A stretch of DNA of 64,000 nucleotides from Bacteriovorax sp. PP10 (GTDB lineage Bacteria > Bdellovibrionota > Bacteriovoracia > Bacteriovoracales > Bacteriovoracaceae), in assembly GCF_035013165.1 (NCBI RefSeq), contig NZ_JAYGJQ010000002.1:310001-374000 (forward strand), in the 5' to 3' direction. Below, piece after piece: positions 27,105 to 37,027 of the stretch. Each line of letters begins with the position of its first letter. Within the stretch, counting starts at the first letter, position 1. The notes beneath the pieces were generated by a model. That model was not told the origin of the DNA, searched no databases, and saw nothing but the letters and a program-made list of their open reading frames with translations. Both the position numbers and the translations under genes were made by a program.

Positions 27105-28601
27105 ATGAAAGTTTTTTTCTACCTCTACTTAGTATTGGTAATTTGCACTTCTCTTATCTTTTACTTTTACATGCCCATTGGGCTGGTGTTTTTAGTATTA
27201 GCATTGCCTCTTTCTTTAGTGGGTTTAAGAGATTTGTTCCAAAACTCTCATGCAATTAAAAAGAATTATCCGGTGCTTGGGAATTTACGTTATTTACTGG
27301 AAGAAATCAGACCTGAAATTAATCAGTACTTTGTTGAATCAAATACAGATGGAAAACCATTCAGTAGAGAGCAGAGGTCTCTAGTTTATCAAAGAGCAAA
27401 AAAACAAGTTGATACAATTCCTTTTGGAACTCAACAAAATTTTTATGAAGAAGGGTATGAGTTTGTAAAACACTCAATGTATCCGACACATTTGAATCCA
27501 ATGGATATGAGAGTGAATATTGGAAGCAATCTTTGCAAGCAAGTTTACTCAGCTTCAATTCTAAATATTTCGGCCATGAGTTATGGGGCCTTATCAAAGA
27601 ACGCCATTCTTTCATTGAACGGTGGCGCGAAGATGGGAAAATTCGCACACAATACAGGAGAGGGAGGGATTTCACCATATCACCTGGAGCATGGCGGAGA
27701 TTTAATCTGGCAGATTGGTACAGGTTACTTTGGATGTCGAGATGAAGTCGGAAATTTCGATATCGATTATTTTAAATTAAATGCATTAAGACCTGAAGTG
27801 AAGATGATTGAAATTAAACTTTCTCAAGGTGCAAAACCTGGACACGGTGGAATGCTTCCAGCTTCTAAAGTGACGAAAGAGATTTCTCTAATTAGAAATG
27901 TTCCGATGAATAAAGATGTTAATTCTCCTCCGGGGCATACGGCATTTAATGATCCGGATTCAATGATGATGTTCATTCACAGATTAAGATGTTTAAGCGG
28001 TGGCAAGCCTATCGGAATCAAACTATGTCTTGGTCATAGTTTTGAATTCGATGACTTGGTTAATAGCATGGTGAAGCTTCAGTTATATCCTGACTTCATC
28101 GCTGTTGACTGCGCCGAAGGTGGAACAGGTGCAGCTCCATTGGAGTTCTCAAATAATATTGGGACACCAGGGAAAGACGCTTTAGTTTATGTGTCTGATA
28201 AGCTGATTTCATCTGGACTTAAAGATCAGATCATAATTATGGCCAGTGGAAAAATTTCTTCGGCCTTTGATGTGATTCGTTTAATGTGTCTTGGTGCTGA
28301 TGTTGTGTACTCAGCGAGATCAATGCTGCTTTCATTAGGATGCATTCAAGCTTTAAAGTGTAATACCAATACTTGTCCGACTGGAATTGCGACACAAAAT
28401 CCTTCTTTGAGTAAGGGACTGCATGTTCCAACGAAAACGTTGAGAGTGAAGAATTATCACAATGAAACAATCAAAGTTGTTTCGGAAATCCTGGGGGCGA
28501 TGGGATTAAAATCTCATAGAGAACTGACACGCTCACATTTATTTAAACGTGTTCACGATTCAAGTATTAAATCATACTCAGAAATCGGTGCTAGAACTTA
28601 A
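27105..28601 (+). CDS. membrane-anchored FMN-binding glutamate synthase-like protein
   Basis: The product is 498 residues. Two hydrophobic helices lie at residues 1-45 and anchor it in the inner membrane. The rest matches the FMN-binding/Fe-S synthase domain of the glutamate synthase large subunit: KPGHGGMLPASKVT, then CAEGGTGAAP, and the cluster-type cysteines in CIQALKCNTNTCPTGIATQ. There is no amidotransferase domain, so it is a stand-alone synthase-like oxidoreductase. The true substrate of this subfamily is uncertain. Its 3' end overlaps tatD by 11 nt. Confidence 0.9.
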   Translation: MKVFFYLYLVLVICTSLIFYFYMPIGLVFLVLALPLSLVGLRDLFQNSHAIKKNYPVLGNLRYLLEEIRPEINQYFVESNTDGKPFSREQRSLVYQRAKKQVDTIPFGTQQNFYEEGYEFVKHSMYPTHLNPMDMRVNIGSNLCKQVYSASILNISAMSYGALSKNAILSLNGGAKMGKFAHNTGEGGISPYHLEHGGDLIWQIGTGYFGCRDEVGNFDIDYFKLNALRPEVKMIEIKLSQGAKPGHGGMLPASKVTKEISLIRNVPMNKDVNSPPGHTAFNDPDSMMMFIHRLRCLSGGKPIGIKLCLGHSFEFDDLVNSMVKLQLYPDFIAVDCAEGGTGAAPLEFSNNIGTPGKDALVYVSDKLISSGLKDQIIIMASGKISSAFDVIRLMCLGADVVYSARSMLLSLGCIQALKCNTNTCPTGIATQNPSLSKGLHVPTKTLRVKNYHNETIKVVSEILGAMGLKSHRELTRSHLFKRVHDSSIKSYSEIGART

Positions 28602-29403
28602 ATAAATCGATAGAGTTTTGATAAGCACTAGAGAGTACTTCTTCAAGCGGAACGCTTTTTACTTCAGCAATTTTCTCTGCAATAAACGGCAGGAAGTAAG
28701 GAGCGTTTTCTACACCACGGTATGGATCTGGTGTTAAAAAAGGCGAGTCTGTTTCAAGAAGGATGCGATTCATCGGAGTGATTCTTAAAGCATCGCGAAC
28801 GTTCTCAGCATTTTTAAAAGTGATGATCCCGTTGAAACCAAGATAAAATCCTTCATCTATTGCAAACTGAGCAAGTTCAAGCCCTGAAGTAAAGCTGTGA
28901 ATAACACCTTTACGTTTTAGTGTCGTAGAGAACTTTTTAAGTACTGCTATCGTATCTTCATCGGCATCACGCGAGTGAATAACAACCGGAAGATCGAAGT
29001 CACAGGCAATTTGAAGTTGTTCTTCAAAAGCTTGGAGCTGTTCTTCGCGAGGAGATTTAGAGTAATAAAAATCTAAACCAATTTCACCAACAGCTAATAT
29101 CTTTTTATTTTTTGGATTTGATAAGTTTCTAATCACATGAGCTTTCACTTCTTCATTCCACTCTTTACCTTCGTGAGGGTGTAAACCCTGTGTGCAGTAA
29201 ATGTTTGGGAAAGCTTCGGTGATCGCGATGACTTCATCAAGATTTTGAGGATTCGTTGAAATCGTCATCATCTTTTCGATATTGTGTGCATGAGTTTTTG
29301 AGACAATCTCTTCGCGAGTTGCGGCCTTCAACATATCCAGGTGGAAATGTGTTTCAATAATAGGGTGAGAAGGAATAGGGATTTCGCGTCTTGATTTACT
29401 CAT
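28591..29403 (-). CDS. tatD: TatD-family metal-dependent DNase
   Basis: The product is about 270 residues, a TIM-barrel hydrolase of the TatD family. Metal ligands are visible in IETHFHLDM (His-x-His), VGEIGLDFYY (Glu), VVIHSRDAD (His), GVIHSFTSG (His) and LLETDSPFL (Asp). The family has 3'-5' exonuclease activity on DNA. An ATG at 29403 is chosen over a GTG three codons upstream because GTGAGA serves as Shine-Dalgarno. Confidence 0.92.
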   Translation of the reverse strand: MSKSRREIPIPSHPIIETHFHLDMLKAATREEIVSKTHAHNIEKMMTISTNPQNLDEVIAITEAFPNIYCTQGLHPHEGKEWNEEVKAHVIRNLSNPKNKKILAVGEIGLDFYYSKSPREEQLQAFEEQLQIACDFDLPVVIHSRDADEDTIAVLKKFSTTLKRKGVIHSFTSGLELAQFAIDEGFYLGFNGIITFKNAENVRDALRITPMNRILLETDSPFLTPDPYRGVENAPYFLPFIAEKIAEVKSVPLEEVLSSAYQNSIDLFKF

Positions 29404-29453
29404 AATTCTCACTTTAGCATAGCTATTTAATTTTTAAAACTGAACCCTTAATT

Positions 29454-29762
29454 TTAAGATGCTTTCAAATCAACCTGATATTTTAACTTAGATTGTCTAA
29501 GTAGATCGTCTACGGCCAGTTTTACAAAAAACTCCTCCGGAAACTCCAGTATCTTTGAAAAACGAGCTGCTCTTTCAGGGCTAATGAGCTTTCTGTTCTT
29601 TTCGATATCGCACAGATTTGCTCTAGATATTTTAAGTGTTGCTGCGAAATCAGTTTGTGAGATTTCTTCTGTTTCTCGCAAAGATTTAATAAAATCTCCA
29701 AGACTCAAAGGACCATATTTTTTATCAAAATACTCTGATGCTTTTATCAATTTAGTAGTCAT
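29454..29762 (-). CDS. HigA/XRE-family antitoxin-like regulator
   Basis: The product is 102 residues with one helix-turn-helix of the XRE type at about residues 25-75 (LRETEEISQTDFAATLKISR, then ANLCDIEKN). The arrangement, directly after a RelE/HigB-like reading frame and overlapping it by 11 nt, is that of a higBA-type toxin-antitoxin operon. It should bind the operator upstream of the toxin gene and repress both. Since the toxin gene is internally deleted, it may now act only as a regulator or as an anti-addiction remnant. Confidence 0.85.
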   Translation of the reverse strand: MTTKLIKASEYFDKKYGPLSLGDFIKSLRETEEISQTDFAATLKISRANLCDIEKNRKLISPERAARFSKILEFPEEFFVKLAVDDLLRQSKLKYQVDLKAS

Positions 29763-29919
29763 GTTTGTGAACCTCTATAACTTTTATAATCTGAATTTCA
29801 TTGTTTTGAAGTTCAACATAATCAATCCATCCTCTAAACTTCATAATAATTTGAAGTGGTAAGTTTTTTAATTCTTGTTCTACTTTTTTACCAAGTAAAA
29901 CTTGATGATCTGACATCAT
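29752..29919 (-). pseudogene. HigB/RelE-family toxin with internal in-frame deletion
   Basis: The reading frame encodes 55 residues. The start (QVLLGKKVEQELKNLPLQII, then KFRGWIDYVEL) matches the N-terminal helices of HigB/RelE toxins of about 100-110 residues. The end (IIKVIEVHKHDY) matches their last strand. The central 40-50 residues, which in the family carry the RNA-cleaving basic residues, are missing, yet the frame is kept. The start at 29919 lies 10 nt after AGAGGAG. The product is almost certainly inactive as a nuclease, though it might still bind the antitoxin. Confidence 0.7.
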
Positions 29920-29920
29920 A

Positions 29921-29964
29921 GTAACATTACTCCTCTGAGAAGTACACCGAGTGGTGAATGTTAC
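29921..29964. promoter_or_regulatory. candidate operator of the toxin-antitoxin module
   Basis: GTAACATT (29921-29928) is an inverted copy of AATGTTAC (29957-29964). Between them lies a 17-nt imperfect palindrome (29928-29944) that covers the Shine-Dalgarno. This is where HigA-type repressors normally bind. Confidence 0.5.
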
Positions 29965-30099
29965 ATACAATGCAAAATAAAATTAAAGACCTAAATCTAA
30001 GTGTCTAATTTTATAAATATTAATTGAGGATGGTATTAAACTTTGAATGAGCATAGATCAAAAATATGAACGATGCGTTTCTGTTTTAACGCTCTATTG

Positions 30100-30120
30100 C
30101 TACCACAAGTCTGCTGGCAC
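30100..30120. repeat. single-arm copy of the 22-bp inverted repeat
   Basis: These 21 nt (CTACCACAAGTCTG and on) are identical to 23627-23647 in the right arm of the long inverted repeat 6.5 kb away. The copy ends 3 nt from the stop codon of the response regulator gene. Confidence 0.85.
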
Positions 30121-30123
30121 TAT

Positions 30124-30552
30124 TTAGGCACAAAGAGTTCGACTAATCTTTTCCAGAAAAATATTATAGCTAAATGGTTTAACAATAATATTGGTAATTC
30201 CCATGGCCGCAGCAATCTTTACATTATCAGCGTCCACACTTCCTGAAATAATCAGCACTGGAATGTTTTGATATTTCTTTTTTTGTTTTAGTTCCTTAAT
30301 GAGCTGCAGGCCATTCATTCGTGGCATTAGTATATCCACGATGATCAAACCAAACTCCTGATTTTGGATTTTAGAGATGGCCTCTTTACCATCAGATGCC
30401 GTGATGATTCGTTTGGCATCAACTTGTGACTTTATAAGATAGTTAGACATCAGGGACCTAATTTCTTCTTCATCGTCGATAAGGAGAATAGGCTTATTGT
30501 GTAAAAACTTATCTATCAGTTCGAATATGAGGTTCGCTTTGTTCTCTTCCAT
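30124..30552 (-). CDS. single-domain response regulator (CheY-like)
   Basis: The product is 142 residues. The receiver fold is complete: the acidic pocket in LLIDDEEE, the phosphoacceptor Asp in IIVDILMPRMNG, the Ser switch in VLIISGS, and the Lys in IIVKPFS. There is no output domain, so it acts through protein contacts. About 25 N-terminal residues precede the fold. No kinase is adjacent. Its stop is directly followed by the dispersed repeat copy. Confidence 0.92.
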   Translation of the reverse strand: MEENKANLIFELIDKFLHNKPILLIDDEEEIRSLMSNYLIKSQVDAKRIITASDGKEAISKIQNQEFGLIIVDILMPRMNGLQLIKELKQKKKYQNIPVLIISGSVDADNVKIAAAMGITNIIVKPFSYNIFLEKISRTLCA

Positions 30553-30837
30553 ACATATCCATTATAAGGCCTAACTTAATGTTGCTGAAATATGGAATGG
30601 ATCTTAATGAGGAAATCTTAAGCAATTCATGTAGATTACGTGAGCTTTAGAAAACCTTCTCCTAACTACTAATTTCTAGTGAATGCCAATTATTTGAGCA
30701 AAATATCAGTATCCAGAAGGATTAAATGGGCACGCGAGCAGTTTTATTTGGCCTTCCTAACATACGGTAATTTTGATTTTTTTTAAAATACAAAATGACT
30801 TCATCCGAGGTTGGAAACTCGACCATATAATAAGAGC

Positions 30838-32733
30838 ATGAAAACAAAAACTTATAAAGCGGCCTTAACTTTAACTCTACTAACGGCATGTATGTCGGTA
30901 TCTGCTAAAGATAAGGACAACGATTATGCATACTATATAATGAGTCCTAAAAATTGGCATAATGGTAACAGCGGTGGCGAAGATAAATGGCTGCGTTTAT
31001 CTGGGAAGTCTGGTGAGACAAAAAGTGTAAGTTTTCATGGTGCTCTTCAAGTTCCAGATTCAGTAAAAGTAAACGCTGGCCTATTAAGAGAAGGGCCTTC
31101 TCAAGTTTATTTAATTTTTGATAGCGTTCAATGTAAGTACGAAACAAAAGTTAATAGAAGATTCTTCAATTTCACTTACCCATTAGTTTCTTGTAATGAT
31201 GGATCACGCGCCAAAGATCAAATCAATGTAGATTCAAAAGTTTCAATCTATTTAAAAGAGACAAAAGGATTTCCTGCAACTGCGTACGTTTCAGTAAAAA
31301 TTTTAGAAACATATGTAAAAGGAATTTCACTTCCTCAACTTGAAGCTGATAAAGGACAGATCCTTCGCTTTGATGGTGAGTTGTGGACGCCAACAGATTA
31401 CATTCCAGACGGACAAGCATCGGGGGATGTTTTAATGTGGGATGGAACTGGTTGGATGGCCTCAAAACTTACTCAGTCTGGTGGAGCAACTGGTCCACAA
31501 GGTGAAAAAGGTGAGAAGGGAGATACTGGTGAACAAGGTCTGCCAGGTTTAGCTGGAGCGAAAGGTGCAACAGGGGCGACTGGAGCAATGGGTGCAACCG
31601 GAGCTGTTGGTGCTGCTGGAGCAAAAGGAGATAAGGGAGATAAAGGTGACACAGGAGCGACAGGCGCAACTGGGGCCACTGGTGCAAAAGGTACGACTGG
31701 AGCAACGGGTGCAACCGGAGCTGTTGGTGCTACTGGAGCAACAGGTGCAACTGGGGCCGTTGGAGCGACAGGTGCCACTGGAGCTACTGGTGCAAAAGGG
31801 GCGACGGGAGCAACAGGTGCAACCGGAGCTGTTGGAGCAACTGGACCTCAAGGTCCACAAGGATTAGCAGGTGCAACGGGAGCAGCTGGTCCTGCAGGAG
31901 CAATCGGGCCAATGGGACCCGCTGGAGCAAATGGAGCAGCAGGTGCTGCTGGATTAAAAGGTGATAAAGGAGACGATGGTGCAGCTGGACCACAAGGACC
32001 GCAAGGTCCAGTAGGATTAACAGGAGCACACGGACCTCAAGGTTTAGCTGGAGCACAAGGTGAAAGAGGTGCAACAGGTTTAACAGGAGCTGCTGGTGCA
32101 AAAGGTGATAAGGGTGATGCCGGAGATGCAGGCGTAGTAAGTTTAACTGCAGGAAATGGAATCGTTGGTGGAACAATCCAAGGTAACGGTGGAGTGATTG
32201 CGGTTAATACTGGTGTTGGTGTTGGACAAATTCCAGTGATCGGTGCCAATGGAAGATTGCCTGCTTCGATTATTGAATCACAAAAAATAGTTTATATAAA
32301 AGATGTAAAACCAAGTGGTGTGCATGGTGGATCATGTGACCCTACAAAAGGTTGGGAGCAGATTCGTGACTTGAATACAATGAGTGGAGATGCAACTTTT
32401 GTATCACTATCACAAAATCAAATTACACTAACTCCTGGTACATATGATGTTGAAGTAAATGCTCCTGCATATCTGGATGGAATGCATAAGGCAGTTTTAG
32501 TTAATTCAGCAACAGGAGAGATGGTTTTAATTGGATCGAATGCCAGAAGTCATAACGTGTCTGGTGGAATGGAGCCTTCTCGTATTATGGGAATCGTGAC
32601 AATTACTGAGCCTACAACATTTGTTATTAAGCACCGTTGTGCAACGGCCATGGCGACAGTTGGGTTTGGAGCTGCGATTTCTTTTGGAGTAGATGAAGTT
32701 TATACTCAAGTAAAAATTGTTAAAGCAAAATAG
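30838..32733 (+). CDS. secreted collagen-like protein
   Basis: The product is about 631 residues. The ATG at 30838 is chosen (AAGAG before it) because it gives a signal peptide; both a lipobox-like LTAC and a cleavage site after SVSA are present. An N-terminal globular part (to about 215) is followed by about 70 uninterrupted Gly-X-Y triplets (about 216-431), mostly GAT, with GDKGDK-type charged stretches that should form a triple helix. The C-terminal 190 residues (TAGNGIVGG, then [16 protein letters not shown]) look like a trimeric beta domain similar in style to phage tail-fibre ends. It is probably a surface fibre used in adhesion. Confidence 0.9.
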   Translation: MKTKTYKAALTLTLLTACMSVSAKDKDNDYAYYIMSPKNWHNGNSGGEDKWLRLSGKSGETKSVSFHGALQVPDSVKVNAGLLREGPSQVYLIFDSVQCKYETKVNRRFFNFTYPLVSCNDGSRAKDQINVDSKVSIYLKETKGFPATAYVSVKILETYVKGISLPQLEADKGQILRFDGELWTPTDYIPDGQASGDVLMWDGTGWMASKLTQSGGATGPQGEKGEKGDTGEQGLPGLAGAKGATGATGAMGATGAVGAAGAKGDKGDKGDTGATGATGATGAKGTTGATGATGAVGATGATGATGAVGATGATGATGAKGATGATGATGAVGATGPQGPQGLAGATGAAGPAGAIGPMGPAGANGAAGAAGLKGDKGDDGAAGPQGPQGPVGLTGAHGPQGLAGAQGERGATGLTGAAGAKGDKGDAGDAGVVSLTAGNGIVGGTIQGNGGVIAVNTGVGVGQIPVIGANGRLPASIIESQKIVYIKDVKPSGVHGGSCDPTKGWEQIRDLNTMSGDATFVSLSQNQITLTPGTYDVEVNAPAYLDGMHKAVLVNSATGEMVLIGSNARSHNVSGGMEPSRIMGIVTITEPTTFVIKHRCATAMATVGFGAAISFGVDEVYTQVKIVKAK

Positions 32734-32777
32734 TTTTAAGAGTTCGGCCGACACTGAAATGTGATAACATTTAATTC

Positions 32778-33971
32778 ATGAAATTATTGTTGGCCACTCT
32801 TCTGATCTCTCAATCTGCTTTTGCTATCGATGCTGGAGACGGTTCTGATGGCGTTTGTAATATTACTGGTGGTGCGGGAACGCAAATTACGTCCGCAAAA
32901 AAATACTACCAATGTTCATCTTTAAATATCGATGCAAATTTAGATGACTTTAAAGGCTCACAAGCAGGTGCTGGTGGAGCTGCTCTTGTTATTAAAGTTC
33001 AAGGCAATGTTACTGTTGTGGCCGGTGTGACTGTTGATTTAAGCGGGGATAATGGCCTTGCTGGAAATACAACTGCTGGGGTGAAAGCTGGTGGAGTTGC
33101 AGGTGCCGGAGGATTTTCTGGAGGAGCTGCTTCCGGATTAAATCTGGATGGAGTTAATGGCAGTGGCGCTGGTGGTGGATTAAAAGGTTTGCAAGTAGAT
33201 CAAAACTTGCTTTTCTCCTATGGAGGAGGCGGTGGTGGTGGAAGTTATAAAACTCAAGGAATAACTTTATCCGTGGATGGTGAAGATGTGGGTGGAAACG
33301 GAACCAGCAATGGATCCGGTGGAGCTCAAGGATTTGTTTATGGTGATGAGGCCACTTTTGAAACAAGCTTTACCGGAGGTTCTGGTGGAGCAGGTGGTGG
33401 TGGCGGACAAGAAAATGGTCAGTCCGATATAAGTGGAAGCAGTGGTGGTGGAGGCGGAGGCGCACTTCATATTATCGCTGGTGGAAATATTACAGTAGAT
33501 GGATCGATTATTTCTCGAGGCGGAAACGGTGGTGGAATTGCAGCAACTCAATTTGCTGGTGGTGGTGGTGCCGGATCTGGTGGAGCTATCTGGCTTCAGG
33601 CCGGAGGAAACTTAATTGTTTCTGCAAGTGGAACAATTACCTCATTAGGCGGAACTCAAGGAACAAATGATGGTGGGTACGATGGTGGAAATGGTGGTGA
33701 TGGAAGAATCCGTTTAGATGATGGAGATGGAGTTATCACTATGATCGGAGGATCGACTGTCAGTCCAGCTCCTTATAGTACGTCTTTCACACCGACACCT
33801 ATTACTTCAGGAACAAGTGCAATTAATAGACAATATGCCAGTGGAGTTTCATGCGCGAGTGTTGCTCTAGGCGATGAAGAAAAACCTTTCAATAATTTAA
33901 TGAATCTTATTCTTGGACTTGGGATAGCAGGATTAGCTCATTACTTAGTTTCTAAAAAATCAAAAGTATAA
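32778..33971 (+). CDS. Gly-rich secreted surface protein with C-terminal membrane helix
   Basis: The product is 397 residues. A signal peptide (cleavage near AFA/ID) is followed by a Gly/Ser-rich beta repeat region with many GGG runs (GGGGGGSYK, then GGAGGGGGQENG). This pattern is typical of beta-solenoid or adhesin-like proteins. The C-terminus (NLILGLGIAGLAHYLV then KKSKV) is a hydrophobic helix with a basic tail, a sorting-signal-like end. It lies 45 nt after the collagen-like gene and may be cotranscribed. Its last 31 nt overlap the convergent FecR-like gene. Confidence 0.82.
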   Translation: MKLLLATLLISQSAFAIDAGDGSDGVCNITGGAGTQITSAKKYYQCSSLNIDANLDDFKGSQAGAGGAALVIKVQGNVTVVAGVTVDLSGDNGLAGNTTAGVKAGGVAGAGGFSGGAASGLNLDGVNGSGAGGGLKGLQVDQNLLFSYGGGGGGGSYKTQGITLSVDGEDVGGNGTSNGSGGAQGFVYGDEATFETSFTGGSGGAGGGGGQENGQSDISGSSGGGGGGALHIIAGGNITVDGSIISRGGNGGGIAATQFAGGGGAGSGGAIWLQAGGNLIVSASGTITSLGGTQGTNDGGYDGGNGGDGRIRLDDGDGVITMIGGSTVSPAPYSTSFTPTPITSGTSAINRQYASGVSCASVALGDEEKPFNNLMNLILGLGIAGLAHYLVSKKSKV

Positions 33972-36952
33972 TTTAAATTCAGTCCGTACCTTGAGAACGT
34001 ATGTTTGTTATTATCTTTCGTTATCGAAGATGAATCAAAGAACGCTCCGACTGCAAAGTTGTTTTGCATACGGTATTGGATGTCAGCGTGGTAGTCGAGA
34101 ATTGTACCCATTTTCACTTCGGCATTCAGTGTAACCCTATCGATTTCTTTTTGAATGAAAAGACCCAATAGAGGAGAAGTCACACTCTCATCAACAATCG
34201 CTAGATTTGATTCAACATAAAGAGTCTTCTTCACAAAGGCCGCAACCGGTCCCCATGAGAAACTCGTCTGTTTTCTTTTTGCTTTTAAACTCAATTCCAT
34301 ATCCATGAAAGTAATCTCTTTAAAAACCTTTCCTCTTGAAATAGATAAGGTAGGAGAGATGATTTGGAAGTACTTCATGTCCAGTGGTCTTTGGTATGTC
34401 ACAAACCAGCTATTAAGTGCATTACCATCAACCTTGGCCGTATATTGGCTGGCCTTATTTTGGTAGGCGATATGATGAGGAAAAAATCCAAGTCTTAAAA
34501 AATGATCGTTTAATTTTTCTTCTTTTATAGTTTCAATTGGTTTTATTTCTTCAATCACAACTGGTTTCGGTTCTTCAATTTTTACAGGTGGGGGAGGAGG
34601 AGCGCAGACAACTGAAAATTGACGACGTTTAGAAGTGCTTTCACCTGAAATAATTTTCCAGTAGTACTCACCAGCACGATTATCAAATTCTTTGCATGAA
34701 ATCTTCAATTCATTCTGAGATGAGTTCTTTTTGAAAATAATATTTTCAAATTCTAAATCACGAGCAATTAAAACCTGATAAGTTTTAGCTTCAGGGATAG
34801 CTCCCCAGTTTAAAATTAATTGATCAGCTTCTTCTTTTAAAACGTCAGCTCTATGTTTCGGATTTTGTAATTCGATTTCCATAGGAGGAGCTTTAAGAAT
34901 TTCCTGATCCTCTGTTGATAACACTGAAACTCTGGAGAATTCAGTTTTTCTTCCCCAGAAATCTGTGTAAGAAACGCGCCAATAGAATTTTCCAGCAGTC
35001 GCATTCTTCCAGGTCACATGGGGGACTTCCGTTTCAATTCTAATGATTAAATCTTTAAGATCTATGTCTTTGTAAATTTCTACAATGTAACTCTTGGCCT
35101 TGGCGTTCGCTGGCAAGTCCCACTCGGCAACCGCAACCTGATCAGCAGCGTACGTCTTTGAAATAAACAGATCAATCAGATTAAACGAAGACGATTTATC
35201 TTCTAAGTATTTCAATTTAATTTTGATATCCGGAGAAACCTCAGGTCTTGCCAGTGGAGGGGCCGGTTTAATCTCTACGCTCACAGGATTAGAGTATTCA
35301 ATATTAGACCCACGTTTGATTTTCACTCGCCAGTAGTACCTTCCAATCTCAGCTAGAGAAGTAGAGACATTAGTCGCGTCTACGTCACGGGCAACGATAA
35401 TCTTTTTGAAAGTAGGGTCATCAGATAATTCAAATTGATATTGAAGAGCTTCTTCAACTTTATCCCACTTAAAAGCAACCAACTGATCAGGTTTTTCTAA
35501 TTCTACAATCGCACCTTCACTAGGTAGTTGTGTGAGATGTAGTGGGGCCTTGATAATAATTTTACCGGTAATTTTATTGGAGTTCACGCCAGAGTTTGTT
35601 GTCCCGAAAACTTCCCAGCTATAAGTACCAGCATCTTTTAAACTCAGAGGAATCGAAGTCTGCTCTGTTTCCATATCCAGGACTTTATTATCTTTTATAA
35701 GTTTAATTTTGTAGTTCACACCATCGATAGGCCCATTCCACGAAAGAAGGTAGCTCGCGGGTTGATTATTATAATTAACTTTCTCTATGACTTCAGGAGT
35801 GACACTTGTGATATTGATCGCGCGGGCTTCATTTAAAGAAATAGTGATGGGTTCACTCCATAGAGCAAGTGGACGATTTTCATCACTGACTTTAACCGAA
35901 AGAGAGTATTGCCCTAAAATAGTAGGAGTGAATTCATAACTAGTTTTAGCAATCGTCACTTCTTCTGATTTTCCATTGGGACTTTCGATTTTTACTAAAT
36001 ACTTCTTCCCGTTATTTTTCGACCAGTTTAAATAAACTTTCGGAGTCTGCTTTGGACCTTGATAAAGGACAGTTTGATCAGCATTAAGGGCAGGGGCGAC
36101 TTCTTCAATTAAAGAAAAACTCTTAATTGGCCCGTCAATTAAATCTGATGAAGTTAGTTTCCAATAATAAGTACCAGGATGAGTAAGCGAAATTTGATAA
36201 GTGTTACTTTCAATTTTCTCTTCGGAAACAATCTCAGTAAAGTTTGAATCGCGGGCAATCACAATTTTTACTGGAACCGACTGATTGGTATAAATCCATG
36301 AGAAATTGAGTGAAGCCTCTTTCAGGTAGTACTGAGTGTGATTATTCAGAGGAAGCTTAGGAATAAAAGGAATTTCCTTAATCTTCAAGTCACCAGTCTT
36401 AATATTCTGAATAACAACCTGATTGGGAAGAATCTCCTGATCAGCAAGTTTAGCCTTCCCATTTAGGAGTAGAAACTTATTTTCAGTTTTTCCCTGCTCA
36501 ATTTGAATATCAGCATTCTGAGAACTGAAAGAGTATTTTTTTCCATTTAATTCAATATCAAGTTTAGGAGAGTCGGGGCTTAATTTGGCCACCATATTCC
36601 CTTTATCAAGAGAGATGGTACTGCCAAGCTTGGCCGACTTAATTCTTAGGAGAGAATTCTCGAATAAACTGATCTCCGGACCATTGGTGAATTTAATATG
36701 GGCCGAAGACTGCTCGTGAGTGTAGATTTCATCGTTTTGAGAGAGGCCATCACCGGGCTTAACGTCCATCCAGCCTTGATAAAAGTCTCTTTTTCTTTTT
36801 ACTGTTTTTAATTGTTCAACTATTGAGGCAACTTTTATCTCACTTCCGGAGTTAAAGTTCACCAGTTTTGCACCATAAAGCATGTAGAGACACAGGAGTG
36901 CAAGAGCACTCATGGCGGTAATAAGATAATTGTCAAAAGACTTAAGTCTCAT
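33941..36952 (-). CDS. FecR-like protein with FN3-type repeats and a barrel-like C-terminus
   Basis: The product is about 1003 residues from ATG 36952, preferred over a GTG three codons upstream because GGAAGAA serves as Shine-Dalgarno. An uncleaved-looking N-terminal helix (YLITAMSALALLCLYMLYG) is followed by a FecR-like domain (about 45-200). Then come five to six beta-sandwich modules resembling FN3 (repeated YYWKL, YSWEV, YYWRV and FYWRV strands; 205-790) and a Pro/Glu linker with APPPPPVK. The final 175 residues are alternating amphipathic strands ending in YTFDFLETK, as in outer-membrane barrels. The protein may span the envelope. Confidence 0.8.
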   Translation of the reverse strand: MRLKSFDNYLITAMSALALLCLYMLYGAKLVNFNSGSEIKVASIVEQLKTVKRKRDFYQGWMDVKPGDGLSQNDEIYTHEQSSAHIKFTNGPEISLFENSLLRIKSAKLGSTISLDKGNMVAKLSPDSPKLDIELNGKKYSFSSQNADIQIEQGKTENKFLLLNGKAKLADQEILPNQVVIQNIKTGDLKIKEIPFIPKLPLNNHTQYYLKEASLNFSWIYTNQSVPVKIVIARDSNFTEIVSEEKIESNTYQISLTHPGTYYWKLTSSDLIDGPIKSFSLIEEVAPALNADQTVLYQGPKQTPKVYLNWSKNNGKKYLVKIESPNGKSEEVTIAKTSYEFTPTILGQYSLSVKVSDENRPLALWSEPITISLNEARAINITSVTPEVIEKVNYNNQPASYLLSWNGPIDGVNYKIKLIKDNKVLDMETEQTSIPLSLKDAGTYSWEVFGTTNSGVNSNKITGKIIIKAPLHLTQLPSEGAIVELEKPDQLVAFKWDKVEEALQYQFELSDDPTFKKIIVARDVDATNVSTSLAEIGRYYWRVKIKRGSNIEYSNPVSVEIKPAPPLARPEVSPDIKIKLKYLEDKSSSFNLIDLFISKTYAADQVAVAEWDLPANAKAKSYIVEIYKDIDLKDLIIRIETEVPHVTWKNATAGKFYWRVSYTDFWGRKTEFSRVSVLSTEDQEILKAPPMEIELQNPKHRADVLKEEADQLILNWGAIPEAKTYQVLIARDLEFENIIFKKNSSQNELKISCKEFDNRAGEYYWKIISGESTSKRRQFSVVCAPPPPPVKIEEPKPVVIEEIKPIETIKEEKLNDHFLRLGFFPHHIAYQNKASQYTAKVDGNALNSWFVTYQRPLDMKYFQIISPTLSISRGKVFKEITFMDMELSLKAKRKQTSFSWGPVAAFVKKTLYVESNLAIVDESVTSPLLGLFIQKEIDRVTLNAEVKMGTILDYHADIQYRMQNNFAVGAFFDSSSITKDNNKHTFSRYGLNLNYTFDFLETK

Positions 36953-37027
36953 TTCTTCCACTATTCTGGTTTTTAGTAACTTATTGTAACATTAAGCTAC
37001 ATAATTTAATTGCTAGGAAGATTAATC

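Noticed and set aside
31483-32130. Short regular repeats that could be taken for a CRISPR array
   Set aside because: The periodicity is 9 nt and in frame with Gly-X-Y coding; there are no unique spacers.
31469-32249. Long open frames on the minus strand rich in AP, PV and LL repeats
   Set aside because: They are the antisense of the Gly-X-Y triplet repeat; the periodic codons keep the other frames open.
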